This document shows positions 22,800-32,395 of a stretch of DNA of 64,000 bases, one piece after another. The DNA is taken from assembly GCF_002280785.1 (NCBI RefSeq), contig NZ_NCEQ01000001.1:124001-188000 (forward strand). Reading direction: 5' to 3'. The notes under the pieces were generated by a model, which was not told the DNA's origin, ran no database searches, and saw only the letters and a list, made by a program, of their open reading frames with translations. Each line of letters begins with the position of its first letter. The first letter of the stretch is position 1. A program made the position numbers and the translations under genes. The stretch comes from Brevundimonas subvibrioides. Lineage in GTDB: Bacteria; Pseudomonadota; Alphaproteobacteria; Caulobacterales; Caulobacteraceae.

Positions 22800-23183
22800 T
22801 CAGGACATCGGCGCCCGGCTGAGCGTGAAGCCGCCCGAGGTCGCCTCGAAGGCGTCCTCGCCGGTGCGATGGAAGGCCATCGCTACCGATCCATCAGCGG
22901 CCAGCATCTCGAACCCATTCGCCGTCGCGCGCCAGCTCTTCGCCCGCGTCGCTGCGGGTATGCCGCAGTTCTCGGCCAGCACCGGCCGGACGCCGTCGAT
23001 CACGAGGTTGGCCAGCGACACCTGGCAGCGCGCGCCGTCGGGCCCGCGCAGGGACCAGAAGCCGGCGACCTGATCCACCGCCAGCACCCGCCCCTGGGGC
23101 TCCGACGAAGCCGGCGGCGCGGCGCAGCCGGTCATGAGGATCGCTCCGACGACGGCGCAGATGATGGATCGGTCACGGGTCAT
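22800..23183 (-). CDS. Inh/AprI-like protease-inhibitor-domain lipoprotein
   Basis: 127 residues with a lipoprotein signal (lipobox AILMTGC). The mature part has AGFWSLRGPDGARCQVSL near residue 40, then a second Cys in LAENCGIP and GFEMLAADGSVAMAFHRTG. This follows the pattern of the AprI/Inh beta-barrel family (W..L....G..C.V.L), whose founding members inhibit serralysin-type metalloproteases in the periplasm. Family assignment is by motif only, and inhibition has not been shown. It lies upstream of the ABC/M1-peptidase operon on the same strand, about 210 bases away. Confidence 0.6.
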   Translation of the reverse strand: MTRDRSIICAVVGAILMTGCAAPPASSEPQGRVLAVDQVAGFWSLRGPDGARCQVSLANLVIDGVRPVLAENCGIPAATRAKSWRATANGFEMLAADGSVAMAFHRTGEDAFEATSGGFTLSRAPMS

Positions 23184-23239
23184 GTGTTCCTCTTCAGACG
23201 ATTAGCTTCCGCCGCGATCGGGGCAGAGACAAGGCCGGA

Positions 23240-25387
23240 TCAAGCCGCCTTCACCCTGAGCCGATACGCATGCAGCAGCGGCTCGGTATAGCCGTTCGGC
23301 TGCTCCACTCCCTCGAACACCAGGGCCCGCGCCGCCTCGTACGCCAGCGACCCATCGGGGTCCGGCGCCATCGCCCGGTACAGGGGATCGCCCGCGTTCT
23401 GGGCGTCCACCCTGGCCGCCATCCGCAGGAAGGCGGCATCGACCTGCGCCGCCGTGCACACCCCGTGCAGAAGCCAGTTGGCGATATGCTGCGAACTGAT
23501 CCGCAGCGTCGCCCGATCCTCCATCAGCCCGACATCGTGGATGTCCGGCACCTTGGAACAGCCCACCCCCTGATCGATCCAGCGCACGACATAGCCGAGG
23601 ATGCCCTGGGCGTTGTTGTCCAGCTCATCAGCGACCTCCTGCTCCGACCAGTTGGCCCCGTTCGCCAGCGGCGGGGTCAGCAGATCCTCAAGCCCCGGCG
23701 TCGGCCGCCCCGCCACGTCCTTCTGGACCGCGAACACATCGACCGCGTGATAGTGGATCGCATGCAGGGTCGCGGCTGTCGGCGAGGGCGTCCAGGCGGT
23801 GTTCGCGCCGGTCCTCGGGTGGCCGATCTTCTGCTCCAGCATGTCCGCCATCCGGTCGGGCGCGGCCCACATCCCCTTGCCGATCTGAGCCCGCCCGGAC
23901 AGGCCGCACGACAGGCCGATGGCGACGTTGCGCGCCTCATAGGCGGCGATCCATTTCGAGCTCTTGATGTCGGCTTTGCGCACCACGGGTCCGGCCTGCA
24001 TGGCCGTGTGGATCTCGTCGCCGGTGCGGTCCAGGAAGCCCGTGTTGATGAAGACGATCCGGTCCTTCACCGCATGGATGCAGGCGGCCAGATTGGCCGA
24101 GGTCCGCCGCTCCTCGTCCATCACCCCGACCTTGACCGTATGCCGCGCCAGACCCAGCAGGTCCTCGACCGCATCGAACAGTTTGTTCGTGAACGCCGCC
24201 TCGTCCGGCCCGTGCATCTTCGGCTTGACGATATAGACCGACCCCGCGCCGGAGTTGGTGAAGGCGCCGATGCCCTTCAGGTCGTACATCGCGATCAGCG
24301 ACGTCACGATGGCGTCGAGAATCCCTTCCGGCGCCTCGGTCCCGTCCGGCAGGCGGATCGCCGGATTGGTCATCAGATGGCCGACGTTGCGGACGAACAG
24401 CAGCGACCGGCCCTTGAGCGTCACCGCCCCGCCGCCCCCCTCTGAAGTATTGGGCGCGGTGAAGGTCCGGTCCGGTTCCAGCCGCCGCTCCAGCGTCTTT
24501 CCGCCCTTCTGGAAGCTGGCCGACAGGTCGCCCCGCATCAGCCCCAGCCAGTTGCGGTAGGCGGCCGTCTTGTCCCCGGCATCCACCGCCGCGACCGAGT
24601 CCTCGAGGTCGCAGATGGTCGACAGGGCGCTCTCCAGCACCACGTCCGACAACCCTGCGGGATCGCTCGCGCCGATCGCGCTGGACCGGTCGATGACCAG
24701 CTCGACGTGCAGCCCGTTGTTGACCAGCAAGATCGAGGACGGCGCCGACGGCTCGCCCAGATAGCCCACGAACTGAGCCGGATCCCTGAGCCCCGGCTTC
24801 AACTTTCCGGCCGCTACCGACCAGCCCGTCACCTGAGAATACGATCCCGTCTCCAGCGGAACCGCCTCGTCGAGGAAGGCCCTGGCCCGCGACACGACCC
24901 GCGCTCCGCGCGCCGCGTCATACGGCCCGGCCGGCGGCAGATCGCCCAGCGCGTCGGTGCCGTAGAGGGCATCGTACAGGCTGCCCCACCGCGCATTGGC
25001 CGCGTTCAGCACAAAGCGCGCATTGAGGATCGGCACCACCAGCTGCGGCCCCGCCAGCCGCGCCAGTTCGTCGTCGACACGTTCCGTCGTCACCGAGAAG
25101 GGCGCCGGTTCGTCGACCAGATATCCGATATCGCGCAGGAAGCTCTCGGTCCCCGCCGGTTCGTGCGGCTGACCCTTGCGATCTCGGTACCAGCTGTCGA
25201 TCCGCGCCTGCAGGTCGTCCCGGCGCTTCAGCAGTTTGCGGTTCTCCGGGGTGAACCGCGCGAACACCCCCGCCACGCCGGTCCAGAACCCGTCCGCCCC
25301 GATCCCGAGCCCCGGCAGGACATCGTCCTCGATAAAGCTCGCCAGTTCGGCGGCCACGGCCAGGCCGGCGCGGTCATGGTGCGTCAT
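23240..25387 (-). CDS. glcB: Malate synthase G
   Basis: Condenses glyoxylate with acetyl-CoA to malate in the glyoxylate shunt. 715 residues, the usual length of the monomeric G isoform. Typical stretches are visible: [35 protein letters not shown] and [18 protein letters not shown]. The C-terminus is [20 protein letters not shown] 25387 has GGAG six bases upstream, so the longer in-frame extension to 25795 is rejected. Isocitrate lyase is not in the window. Confidence 0.95.
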   Translation of the reverse strand: MTHHDRAGLAVAAELASFIEDDVLPGLGIGADGFWTGVAGVFARFTPENRKLLKRRDDLQARIDSWYRDRKGQPHEPAGTESFLRDIGYLVDEPAPFSVTTERVDDELARLAGPQLVVPILNARFVLNAANARWGSLYDALYGTDALGDLPPAGPYDAARGARVVSRARAFLDEAVPLETGSYSQVTGWSVAAGKLKPGLRDPAQFVGYLGEPSAPSSILLVNNGLHVELVIDRSSAIGASDPAGLSDVVLESALSTICDLEDSVAAVDAGDKTAAYRNWLGLMRGDLSASFQKGGKTLERRLEPDRTFTAPNTSEGGGGAVTLKGRSLLFVRNVGHLMTNPAIRLPDGTEAPEGILDAIVTSLIAMYDLKGIGAFTNSGAGSVYIVKPKMHGPDEAAFTNKLFDAVEDLLGLARHTVKVGVMDEERRTSANLAACIHAVKDRIVFINTGFLDRTGDEIHTAMQAGPVVRKADIKSSKWIAAYEARNVAIGLSCGLSGRAQIGKGMWAAPDRMADMLEQKIGHPRTGANTAWTPSPTAATLHAIHYHAVDVFAVQKDVAGRPTPGLEDLLTPPLANGANWSEQEVADELDNNAQGILGYVVRWIDQGVGCSKVPDIHDVGLMEDRATLRISSQHIANWLLHGVCTAAQVDAAFLRMAARVDAQNAGDPLYRAMAPDPDGSLAYEAARALVFEGVEQPNGYTEPLLHAYRLRVKAA

Positions 25388-25552
25388 GCGGATCTCCAGC
25401 GCAGACCGGCTGGGGAGGCGGCCTGTAACAATGCGTGATCGCACTAGAGCGGAGCGGTGTGCAGGCCGCAAGAGGCGTTTCGGCTGACACCGGTGACAGC
25501 GGGGCTGAGGCGGGCCTAGTGTCAGAGATCGCGGTGGCGCCTCTCTCCGTGC

Positions 25553-25605
25553 GCCCCGGCCCCCGGGTCCGGCTTGCCGGCCCGAGGATAAACCTAGGCC
25601 GGGGC
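25553..25605. repeat. GC-rich palindromic repeat
   Basis: The outer arms GCCCCGGCC (25553-25561) and GGCCGGGGC (25597-25605) are exact reverse complements. An inner hairpin CGGGTCCGG-CTTG-CCGGCCCG (one bulge) sits between them. It is probably a further intergenic repeat type. No second copy is in the window. Confidence 0.5.
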
Positions 25606-25671
25606 CCGGAAGGCGGATCCGGTCGTCGGGACAGCGATGCAGGCGGCCCCTTCCGGCCGCCCCGTTTTGGG

Positions 25672-25703
25672 ATCTGGACCCCGGCCTTCGCCGGGGTGCA
25701 CGG
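25672..25703. repeat. Single arm of the 'gtgcaccccggcgaagg' repeat
   Basis: ATCTGGACCCCGGCCTTCGC and the following CGGGGTGCACGGA match the arms of the paired element at 62619-62734 almost exactly. Here only one arm is found, ending 8 bases before the esterase start codon, so it lies in the leader of that gene. Confidence 0.75.
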
Positions 25704-25711
25704 AGTGTGAG

Positions 25712-27277
25712 ATGAGTGTTTCGCGTCGTTCCGTGGTCGCCGCCGGCCTGATCCTGCCCACGCTCGCCGTGCCCGCCTTCGCTCAATCCGACCACCCGGT
25801 GGTCGCCACCACCAACGGGCCGGTGCGCGGCCAGACAGACGGCGGCGTCGCCGTGTTCAAGGGGCTGCGCTACGGCGCCGACACCGGACCGCGCCGCTTC
25901 CAGCCGCCCGTCCGCCCGACCTCATGGACCGCCCCTGCCGAGGCCTTCGCCTATGGGCCCGCGAGCCCGCAGGGCGGGACTGAAGCCAGTCAGTCCGAGG
26001 ACTGCCTGTTCCTCAATGTCTGGTCTCCGGGGCTCGACCGCGAGCGGCGGCCGGTCATGGTCTATATCCACGGCGGCGCCTATTCGAACGGCTCGGGCTC
26101 CAGCCCACTGTATGACGGCACGCGGCTGGCGAGGCGCAACGACGTGGTCGTGGTGACCCTGAACCACCGGCTCAACCTGTTCGGCTACGCCTATCTGGCC
26201 CGCATCGCCGGCGCGCCCTTTCTCGACAGCGGCAACGCCGGCCAGCTCGATCTGCACCTCGCCCTGGAATGGGTGCGCGACAATATCGGAGCCTTCGGCG
26301 GCGATCCCTCCCGCGTCATGGTCTTCGGCCAGTCCGGCGGCGGGGCCAAGATCGCGACGATGATGGCGACGCCGGCCGCCGCCGGCCTGTTCCACCGCGC
26401 CGCGACCATGAGCGGCCAGCAGGTCACCGCCTCGGGCCCCTGGAACGCGACCCGCCGCGCCGAGGCCTGGCTCGACGCCCTCAGCCTGCCGAAAGACCGC
26501 GCCGCCGAGGCCGCGACCCTGCCGGTCGAGGCTCTGCTGAAGGCCTCCCAAGCGACCGATCCGATCCTCGGCTTCGGCGGCCTCTACTGGGGGCCGGTGC
26601 TCGATAACCGCAGCCTGACGCGTCACCCCTTCTATCCCGACGCCCCCCCGCAGTCGGCCCAGATCCCGATGATCATCGGCAACACCCACGACGAGACCCG
26701 CGCCTTCCTCGGCAACGATCCGGCCAATTTCGCCCTGACCTGGGACGACCTGCCCGGCAAGATGACGAACCGGGAGTTCCGCATCGATGTCGCCCCCGAA
26801 CCCGTCATCGCCGCCTATCGCAGGATCTATCCCGCCTACTCCCCGTCCGACGTCTTCTTCTCCGCCACCACGGCCGCCCGGTCCTGGCGCGGCGCGGTGA
26901 TCGAGGCCGAGGCCCGCGCCGCGGCCGGAACCCCGGCCTGGGTCTATCAGCTCGACTGGACCTCCCCGATCGACGGGGGCCGACGCGGCGCCATGCACAC
27001 CGACGACATCCCCCTGGCGCTCGACACCGTCATGGCGACCGGCAGCCGCGCCCAGGGACCGGAGGCGCAAGGCATGGCCGACCGCCTGTCGAAGGCCTTC
27101 GTCGCCCTGGCCCGCGACGGCGACCCCAACCACCCCGGCCTGCCGAGCTGGGCCCCCTACGATCTGACCCGCCGCCAGACGATGATCATGGACGCGCCGC
27201 CCCGGATGGAGGACGATCCGCGCGGCGCCGAACGTCGCCTGTTCGCGGCGATCCCCTACATCCAGCCCGGAACCTGA
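25712..27277 (+). CDS. Exported carboxylesterase, type B family
   Basis: 521-residue alpha/beta hydrolase. The N-terminus [20 protein letters not shown] is a signal peptide with a twin-arginine-like start and an AFA cleavage site. Family marks: [13 protein letters not shown], the oxyanion-hole segment [12 protein letters not shown], the nucleophile in [17 protein letters not shown], the acid region in [12 protein letters not shown], and the His in [12 protein letters not shown]. It hydrolyses carboxylic esters in the periplasm; the natural substrate is unknown. The next gene starts within its stop codon (TGATG). Confidence 0.9.
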   Translation: MSVSRRSVVAAGLILPTLAVPAFAQSDHPVVATTNGPVRGQTDGGVAVFKGLRYGADTGPRRFQPPVRPTSWTAPAEAFAYGPASPQGGTEASQSEDCLFLNVWSPGLDRERRPVMVYIHGGAYSNGSGSSPLYDGTRLARRNDVVVVTLNHRLNLFGYAYLARIAGAPFLDSGNAGQLDLHLALEWVRDNIGAFGGDPSRVMVFGQSGGGAKIATMMATPAAAGLFHRAATMSGQQVTASGPWNATRRAEAWLDALSLPKDRAAEAATLPVEALLKASQATDPILGFGGLYWGPVLDNRSLTRHPFYPDAPPQSAQIPMIIGNTHDETRAFLGNDPANFALTWDDLPGKMTNREFRIDVAPEPVIAAYRRIYPAYSPSDVFFSATTAARSWRGAVIEAEARAAAGTPAWVYQLDWTSPIDGGRRGAMHTDDIPLALDTVMATGSRAQGPEAQGMADRLSKAFVALARDGDPNHPGLPSWAPYDLTRRQTMIMDAPPRMEDDPRGAERRLFAAIPYIQPGT

Positions 27278-27954
27278 TGGCCCAGCCGCCCGCCCCGCCC
27301 GAAGCCCGCCCGCCGTTCCGGGTGCTGCGCCTGCATGGCGTGTTGCTGACAGGCCTGGCGACCGCGGCGGTCATCACCCTCGCCGCCCCGGTCGAGTGGC
27401 GCTGGACCGTGCGGCTCGCGGCAGGCTGGGACGCGGGCGTGGCCCTGTTCCTGCTCCTGACCTTCCTGAAACTGGCCCGGACGCAGTCGGTCGAAGCCAT
27501 CCGCGCCCGGGCGGCCGAACTGGACGAGGCCGGGGTCGCAGTCCTCCCGCTCAGCCTGCTGGCCGCCGCCGCCAGCGTCGCCCTGGTCGTCTCAGAGGCC
27601 GCCTCTGCCTCGTCCGGCGTGGACAGGAGCGTCGAGGCCCTGCTGACCCTCGGCACCGTCGCCGCCTCCTGGCTCTTCGTCCACGTCCTGTTCGGCCTGC
27701 ACTACGCCCATCGCTTCTATGCGCCGGACGAGAAGGGCGATCGTGGCGGCCTGTTGTTCCCGGGCGAGACCGAGCCGGACTACTGGGACTTCCTGCACTT
27801 CTCCCTGATCATCGGCGTCGCCTCCCAGACCGCCGACGTCCAGATCGCCGACCAGGGTCTGCGTCGGCTCTCGACGGTGCACAGCGTGACGGCCTTCGTG
27901 TTCAACACCGTGCTGGTCGCGCTGGCGGTCAACCTGGCGGTGAGTTTGATCTAG
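27277..27954 (+). CDS. DUF1345 family membrane protein
   Basis: 225 residues with about five hydrophobic helices. The family stretch SWLFVHVLFGLHYAHRFY is followed by GGLLFPGETEPDYWDFLHFS and the conserved-looking SLIIGVASQTADVQIADQGL, which match the DUF1345 pattern. Function is unknown for the family. The start overlaps the esterase stop by one base, so the two are co-translated. Confidence 0.8.
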   Translation: MAQPPAPPEARPPFRVLRLHGVLLTGLATAAVITLAAPVEWRWTVRLAAGWDAGVALFLLLTFLKLARTQSVEAIRARAAELDEAGVAVLPLSLLAAAASVALVVSEAASASSGVDRSVEALLTLGTVAASWLFVHVLFGLHYAHRFYAPDEKGDRGGLLFPGETEPDYWDFLHFSLIIGVASQTADVQIADQGLRRLSTVHSVTAFVFNTVLVALAVNLAVSLI

Positions 27955-28286
27955 GCCGGTCGTCTCCTCCCCATCGCGGCGCGACAGGGAGGAGACGAGC
28001 GCCCTCCGCCTTGACTTCGCCGCAGTGTGCGCCCATTTGCGCTGCGTCGCACAATTGCGATCCCCGGCGTCTCCAGCGCGTGTGGGTCTTGCTCCCGAGC
28101 GAAGACCTGACTGTAGCAGCCGCCGGACCCTCAAGATTCATTCGCTGCCCGGACACGCGGGGCGGCGCCCGATCCACCCCGCGAGCCCCACTCTGGTGCT
28201 CCGTCGGGACTGGCGGTGCGCGGCCTTATCGGCGTTGAGCCATGGCTGATGCGCGTCGCCGCATACGCGAAAGAAACATAGCTCCC
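27955..28286. other. Intergenic region upstream of the DEAD-box helicase gene
   Basis: 332 bases with no convincing gene. It begins with a stem-loop (27961-27997). The remaining ~290 bases form the 5' region of the helicase gene; DEAD-box helicase genes often have long, cold-responsive leaders, but nothing in the sequence proves that here. No clear promoter is seen. Confidence 0.5.
27961..27997. terminator. Stem-loop after the DUF1345 gene
   Basis: CGTCTCCTCCC and GGGAGGAGACG are perfect reverse complements (11 base pairs) around a 15-base loop, seven bases after the stop codon. There is no U-tract, so it is a processing or protective hairpin or a weak terminator. Confidence 0.5.
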
Positions 28287-29825
28287 ATGAGCATTACCTT
28301 CGAATCCTTCGGCCTGAACAAGGCCCTGCTGCAAGCCCTCACGACCGAGGGCTACACCATCCCCACGCCGATCCAGGCCCAGGCCATCCCCGACGTCATG
28401 CTCGGCAAGGACCTGCTGGGCATCGCCCAGACCGGCACCGGCAAGACCGCCGCCTTCGCCCTGCCGATCCTGCATCGCCTGGCCGAGAACCGCGTCGCCC
28501 CCCTGCCGCGCACCACCCGCTGCCTGATCCTGTCGCCGACGCGTGAACTGGCCAGCCAGATCGCCGAGAGCTTCAAGACCTACGGCCGCCACCTCGGCTT
28601 CAAGGTCGCCGTCGTCTTCGGCGGCGTGAAATACGGCCCGCAGGAACGCGCCATCCAGGGCGGCCTCGACGTCCTCGTCGCCACCCCCGGCCGCCTGCTC
28701 GACCATATGCAGCAAAAGACGCTGGACCTGTCCTCGACCGAGATCTTCGTCCTCGACGAGGCCGACCAGATGCTGGACCTCGGCTTCGTCAAGCCGATCC
28801 GCCAGATCGTCTCGCGCATTCCGGCCAAGCGCCAGAACCTGTTCTTCTCCGCCACCATGCCGACCGAAATCGGCAAGCTGGCCGGCGAACTGCTCAAGGA
28901 TCCGGTCAAGGTCCAGGTGACCCCGCAGGCCACGACGGTCGAGCGCATCAACCAGTCCGTGGTCCACGTCGAACAGGGCCGCAAGCGCGCCCTGCTGACC
29001 GAGATGTTCGCCGACGACAACTACACGCGCTGCCTGGTCTTCACCAAGACCAAGCACGGCGCCGACAAGGTCGCGGCCTATCTGGAAGCCGGCGGCGTCC
29101 AGGCCGGGGCGATCCACGGCAACAAGTCCCAGCCCCAGCGTGAACGCACCCTGGCCGCCTTCAAGGCCGGCAAGCTGCGCGTTCTGGTCGCCACCGACAT
29201 CGCCGCGCGCGGCATCGATGTCGACGGCGTCTCCCACGTCGTGAACTTCGAACTGCCCTTCGTGCCCGAAGCCTATGTCCACCGCATCGGCCGGACGGCC
29301 CGCGCCGGCGCCGACGGCTCGGCCATCAGCTTCGTCGCCGGCGACGAGATGAAGCTGCTCAAGGACATCGAGAAGGTCACCCGCCAGAAGATCCCGGCCA
29401 CCGACCGTCGCAACGACAAGTCGCTGGGCCTGCTGGACCAGTCGATCATGGCCGCCGGCGTCGGCACCAAGGCGACCATGCCCGACCGCGAGGATCGTCC
29501 GCGTGGCGATCGCGGTCCGCGCAACCCGCGTCGCGACGGCGTCAAGCCGGCCCACGGCGGCCAGCCGCATCGCCAGCGCAAGCCGGCTCCGGGCGGCAAC
29601 CGCGAAGGCGGACGCGATGGCGGACGCGATCAGAACCGCGGCCACAACGGCGACCGTGCGATCACCAACGTCACCCCGTTCGATCCCCTGGCCGCCGACC
29701 GCGCCCGCTCTGCCGCCAACGCCAACCGTCCGGTGGCCGCGCCCAAGCCCGACGGCGAGATCAGCCGCCGCCCCCGCGGCCGTCGCCCGTCCAACGGCGG
29801 CAAGGGCTACGTCGCCAAGGCCTGA
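28287..29825 (+). CDS. DEAD-box ATP-dependent RNA helicase, RhlE-like
   Basis: 512 residues. The Q motif FESFGLNKALLQAL is followed by motif I AQTGTGKTAAF, Ia PTRELASQIAES, GG, Ib TPGRLLDHM, II VLDEADQMLDLGF, III FFSATMP, IV LVFTKTKHGADKVA, V ATDIAARGIDVDGVSHVVNF and VI HRIGRTARAG. The C-terminal ~110 residues are basic, Gly/Arg/Asn-rich and disordered-looking (GDRGPRNPRRDG, GGRDGGRDQNRGHNGDRA), an RNA-binding tail. RhlE-type helicases act in ribosome assembly and RNA decay. ATG 28287 begins the family-typical MSITFESFGL; an in-frame ATG at 28242 would add 15 residues. Confidence 0.93.
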   Translation: MSITFESFGLNKALLQALTTEGYTIPTPIQAQAIPDVMLGKDLLGIAQTGTGKTAAFALPILHRLAENRVAPLPRTTRCLILSPTRELASQIAESFKTYGRHLGFKVAVVFGGVKYGPQERAIQGGLDVLVATPGRLLDHMQQKTLDLSSTEIFVLDEADQMLDLGFVKPIRQIVSRIPAKRQNLFFSATMPTEIGKLAGELLKDPVKVQVTPQATTVERINQSVVHVEQGRKRALLTEMFADDNYTRCLVFTKTKHGADKVAAYLEAGGVQAGAIHGNKSQPQRERTLAAFKAGKLRVLVATDIAARGIDVDGVSHVVNFELPFVPEAYVHRIGRTARAGADGSAISFVAGDEMKLLKDIEKVTRQKIPATDRRNDKSLGLLDQSIMAAGVGTKATMPDREDRPRGDRGPRNPRRDGVKPAHGGQPHRQRKPAPGGNREGGRDGGRDQNRGHNGDRAITNVTPFDPLAADRARSAANANRPVAAPKPDGEISRRPRGRRPSNGGKGYVAKA

Positions 29826-29844
29826 TGCTTTGAGCTGAAATGAG

Positions 29845-29874
29845 ACGGCGGGCCTCGCGAGGGGCCCGCCGTTT
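29845..29874 (+). terminator. Rho-independent terminator of the helicase gene
   Basis: ACGGCGGGCC-tcgcgag-GGGCCCGCCGTTTT forms a 10-base-pair GC stem followed by four T residues, 20 bases after the helicase stop. It abuts the stop codon of the convergent cinA-like gene. Confidence 0.85.
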
Positions 29875-30630
29875 TCATGTCTGGAGCGCCGTCGCGATCC
29901 CGGCCGCGCCAAGCGTCTCCGCCAGCGCCTGGACTGCCGCCTCGACCTTCGCCGCATCCCGGCCGCGCACCACCAGATTCGTGCCCAGCTCGCCGTCCGA
30001 CCCGGCGCCGAACGGATAGCTGCCGAACGACAGGTCGCGGTCCGCCTTCGCCGCCTCGGCCAGGGGCGCCGCAATAGCGCCTTCGCCGACGCCGGTGACC
30101 CTCAGCGTCCGCTGATGCACCACCGCCCCGGTCCGCAACCTGGGCGCCACGTCCTCCAGCATCCCGGTCATGATCTTCGGCACCCCCGCCATGACGAAGA
30201 CGTTGCCGATCTGGAATCCCGGCGCATCCGTCACGGGATTGGCGATCATCACGCCGCCGTCCGGGATCCGCGCCATTCGCCGGCGCGCCTCGTTGAGTTC
30301 GTCGCCATAGCGCCGCTCCAGGATCGCCAGCGCGTCCGCACGCTCCGCTATGCCGACGCCGAACGCCTCGGCCACGCAGTCCGCCGTGATGTCGTCATGC
30401 GTCGGGCCGATCCCGCCGGTGGTGAAGACATAGTCGTGCCCGGCGCGCAGCGCGTTCAGCGCCTCCACGATCTGCGACGGCCGATCCCCGACCGTTCGCG
30501 CCTCCAGCAGGTCGATCCCCAGCGCGCCGAGGAACCGCGCGATGGTGTTGAGGTTGGTGTCCGGGGTCCGCCCGGACAGGATTTCATCGCCGATGATCAG
30601 GACGGCGGCGGTCGGTGCTGCGTGGGTCAT
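29875..30630 (-). CDS. CinA-like molybdopterin-binding domain protein
   Basis: 251 residues, only the N-terminal half of full CinA: the MoaB/MogA-like fold with VLIIGDEILSGRTPDTNLNT, VGDRPSQIVEALNAL and FTTGGIGPTHDDITADCVAE. The C-terminal nicotinamide-nucleotide amidohydrolase (PncC) domain is absent, which is common in alphaproteobacteria. The biochemical role of the stand-alone domain is not settled; related domains act on nucleotide pyrophosphates. ATG 30630 was preferred over a GTG nine bases earlier. Confidence 0.85.
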   Translation of the reverse strand: MTHAAPTAAVLIIGDEILSGRTPDTNLNTIARFLGALGIDLLEARTVGDRPSQIVEALNALRAGHDYVFTTGGIGPTHDDITADCVAEAFGVGIAERADALAILERRYGDELNEARRRMARIPDGGVMIANPVTDAPGFQIGNVFVMAGVPKIMTGMLEDVAPRLRTGAVVHQRTLRVTGVGEGAIAAPLAEAAKADRDLSFGSYPFGAGSDGELGTNLVVRGRDAAKVEAAVQALAETLGAAGIATALQT

Positions 30631-30772
30631 GGGCCACACCTACGCCGCCTCGGCCAGCCCACAAGAGTCTCGCCGTCGCAGCCGCTGAAAAGGCTTGAGG
30701 AAGCGTGCTACACTGCCCATCTAATCTCCGAAGGCGCTGACCAGCGCGACCCCGAGACCCCGAGACCCTCGA

Positions 30773-31591
30773 ATGTACGAAACGCCCGAGCTGGCTGACG
30801 AGACCTTCACGCGGACCAGCGCCATCCGTCTGTATGAGCCCGGCGATTTCGAGGGCATGCGCGTCGCCGGCCGTCTGGTGGCCGAGGCGCTCGACATGAT
30901 CACGCCGTTCGTCGTGCCCGGTGTGACGACCCAGGAGATCGACGACCGCATCCGCCAGTTCACCCTGGACAAGGGCGGCCTGCCCGCCTGCCTCGGGTAC
31001 AAGGGCTATATGAAGACCGTCTGCACCTCGATCAATCACGTGGTGTGCCACGGCATTCCGGGGGACCGGGTGCTGAAGGACGGCGACATCGTCAACATCG
31101 ACCACACCGTCATCGTCGACGGCTGGCACGGCGATTCCAGCCGTATGTACGCCGTGGGCAACCTGGCCCCTCGCGTGAAGAAGCTGGTCGACGTCACCTA
31201 TGAATCGCTCGCTCTTGGGCTGGAGCAGGTGAAGCCGGGCAATACGTTCGGCGACATCGGCTTCGTCATCCAGCGCTACGTCGAGGCCAACCGCATGAGC
31301 GTGGTGCGCGACTTCTGCGGCCACGGCATCGGCCGCCTGTTCCACGACAGCCCCAACGTCCTGCACTATGGCCGCAAGGGCGAGGGCGCGGTGCTCAAGC
31401 CCGGCATGTTCTTCACGATCGAGCCGATGGTGAATCTGGGCAAGCCGCACGTGAAGGTGCTGAGCGACGGCTGGACCGCCGTGACCCGCGACAAGTCCCT
31501 GTCCGCCCAGTGCGAGCATACGGTCGGGGTGACCGAGGACGGCTGCGAAATCTTCACCGCCAGCCCGGCCGGCCTGTTCAACCCGAACTAG
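30773..31591 (+). CDS. map: Methionine aminopeptidase, type I
   Basis: Removes the initiator methionine from new proteins in the cytoplasm. 272 residues in the pita-bread fold. Metal ligands lie in GDIVNIDHTVIVDGWHGDSS (two Asp), FCGHGIGRLFHDSP (His), FTIEPMVNLG (Glu) and AQCEHTVGVTEDG (Glu). The substrate-pocket stretch SINHVVCHGIPG is present. Upstream 30631-30772 holds the divergent promoters; CTGAAA with TACACT 18 bases later is a weak candidate for map. Confidence 0.95.
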   Translation: MYETPELADETFTRTSAIRLYEPGDFEGMRVAGRLVAEALDMITPFVVPGVTTQEIDDRIRQFTLDKGGLPACLGYKGYMKTVCTSINHVVCHGIPGDRVLKDGDIVNIDHTVIVDGWHGDSSRMYAVGNLAPRVKKLVDVTYESLALGLEQVKPGNTFGDIGFVIQRYVEANRMSVVRDFCGHGIGRLFHDSPNVLHYGRKGEGAVLKPGMFFTIEPMVNLGKPHVKVLSDGWTAVTRDKSLSAQCEHTVGVTEDGCEIFTASPAGLFNPN

Positions 31592-31633
31592 AAACCCCCT
31601 TGAACCGCGCCCGCCACCGGTTAGCCTGACGGC

Positions 31634-32395
31634 GTGTCAGCAGGGTGCGGCGTGACGGATCAGGGCGATCAACCGACAACGACCACCGCCATGGTCGTCC
31701 CGCATCATGCGGGACACCGCGAACGGCTGCGCGAGCGCGCCCGAACCGCCGGCCTGCACCATCTGCCCGACTATGAACTGCTGGAGCTGTTCCTGTTCCG
31801 CAGCCAGCCGCAGGGTGATGTGAAACCGATCGCCAAGGCCCTGCTGTCGCGGTTCGGATCCTTCGCCGCCGTCCTGGCCGCCTCGGTCGAGGACCTGATG
31901 ACCGTCCGCACCGAGGACACCCGGGGCCGCAGGAAGGGCGTCGGCATGGAGACGGCCCTGGACCTCGCCGCCCTGCACGAGGTCGCCCGGCGCGTGGCCA
32001 GGGAGCCGACCGTCAAACGGCCCGTCATCTCGTCCTGGACGGCACTGCTCGCCTACGTCCGCGTCGCGCTCCAGCACGAACCGCGCGAGCAATTCCGCGT
32101 CCTCTATCTCGACAAGAAGAACCAGCTGATCCTCGACGAGATCCAGAACCGGGGCACGGTCGATCACGCCCCGGTCTATCCGCGCGAAGTCGTCCGCCGG
32201 GGGCTGGAGGTCAGCGCCGCCGCCATGATCCTGGTCCACAACCACCCGTCCGGCGACCCGACCCCCAGCCGCGCCGACATCGACATAACCCGACAGATCA
32301 TCCAGGCGGCGAAGGCCCTCTCCGTCGAGGTCCACGACCACCTGATCGTGGGCCGCGAGGGCGTGACCAGCTTCAAGCAACTGGGACTGATGTGA
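31634..32395 (+). CDS. radC: RadC family (JAB/MPN domain) protein
   Basis: 253 residues. The N-terminal helix-hairpin-helix region (LPDYELLELFLF, AVLAASVEDLMTV) is followed by the MPN metalloprotease-like domain with Zn motif HNHPSGDPTPSRADIDITRQ and the terminal VGREGVTSFKQLGLM. RadC was named as a repair protein, but its role is doubtful in the organisms where it was tested. The GTG start at 31634 may be followed by a later GTG start at 31652. The stop overlaps the next gene's GTG. Confidence 0.92.
   Translation: MSAGCGVTDQGDQPTTTTAMVVPHHAGHRERLRERARTAGLHHLPDYELLELFLFRSQPQGDVKPIAKALLSRFGSFAAVLAASVEDLMTVRTEDTRGRRKGVGMETALDLAALHEVARRVAREPTVKRPVISSWTALLAYVRVALQHEPREQFRVLYLDKKNQLILDEIQNRGTVDHAPVYPREVVRRGLEVSAAAMILVHNHPSGDPTPSRADIDITRQIIQAAKALSVEVHDHLIVGREGVTSFKQLGLM

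Larger units (their letters stand above)
25388..25711. other. Intergenic region between divergent glcB and esterase genes
   Basis: 324 bases without a convincing gene. It must hold the promoters of both flanking divergent genes, but I see no clear -35/-10 pair. Two palindromic repeats lie in it (25553-25605 and 25672-25703). A CACCGGTG palindrome near 25480 is the only other symmetry seen. Confidence 0.6.

Noticed and set aside
25435..25710. 91-residue plus-strand frame upstream of the esterase
   Set aside because: Lies across two palindromic repeats, has no ribosome site or family, and ends at the esterase start; treated as noncoding.
28025..28249. Short plus-strand frame upstream of the DEAD-box gene
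   Set aside because: No ribosome site, no family, arginine-rich GC-artefact composition.
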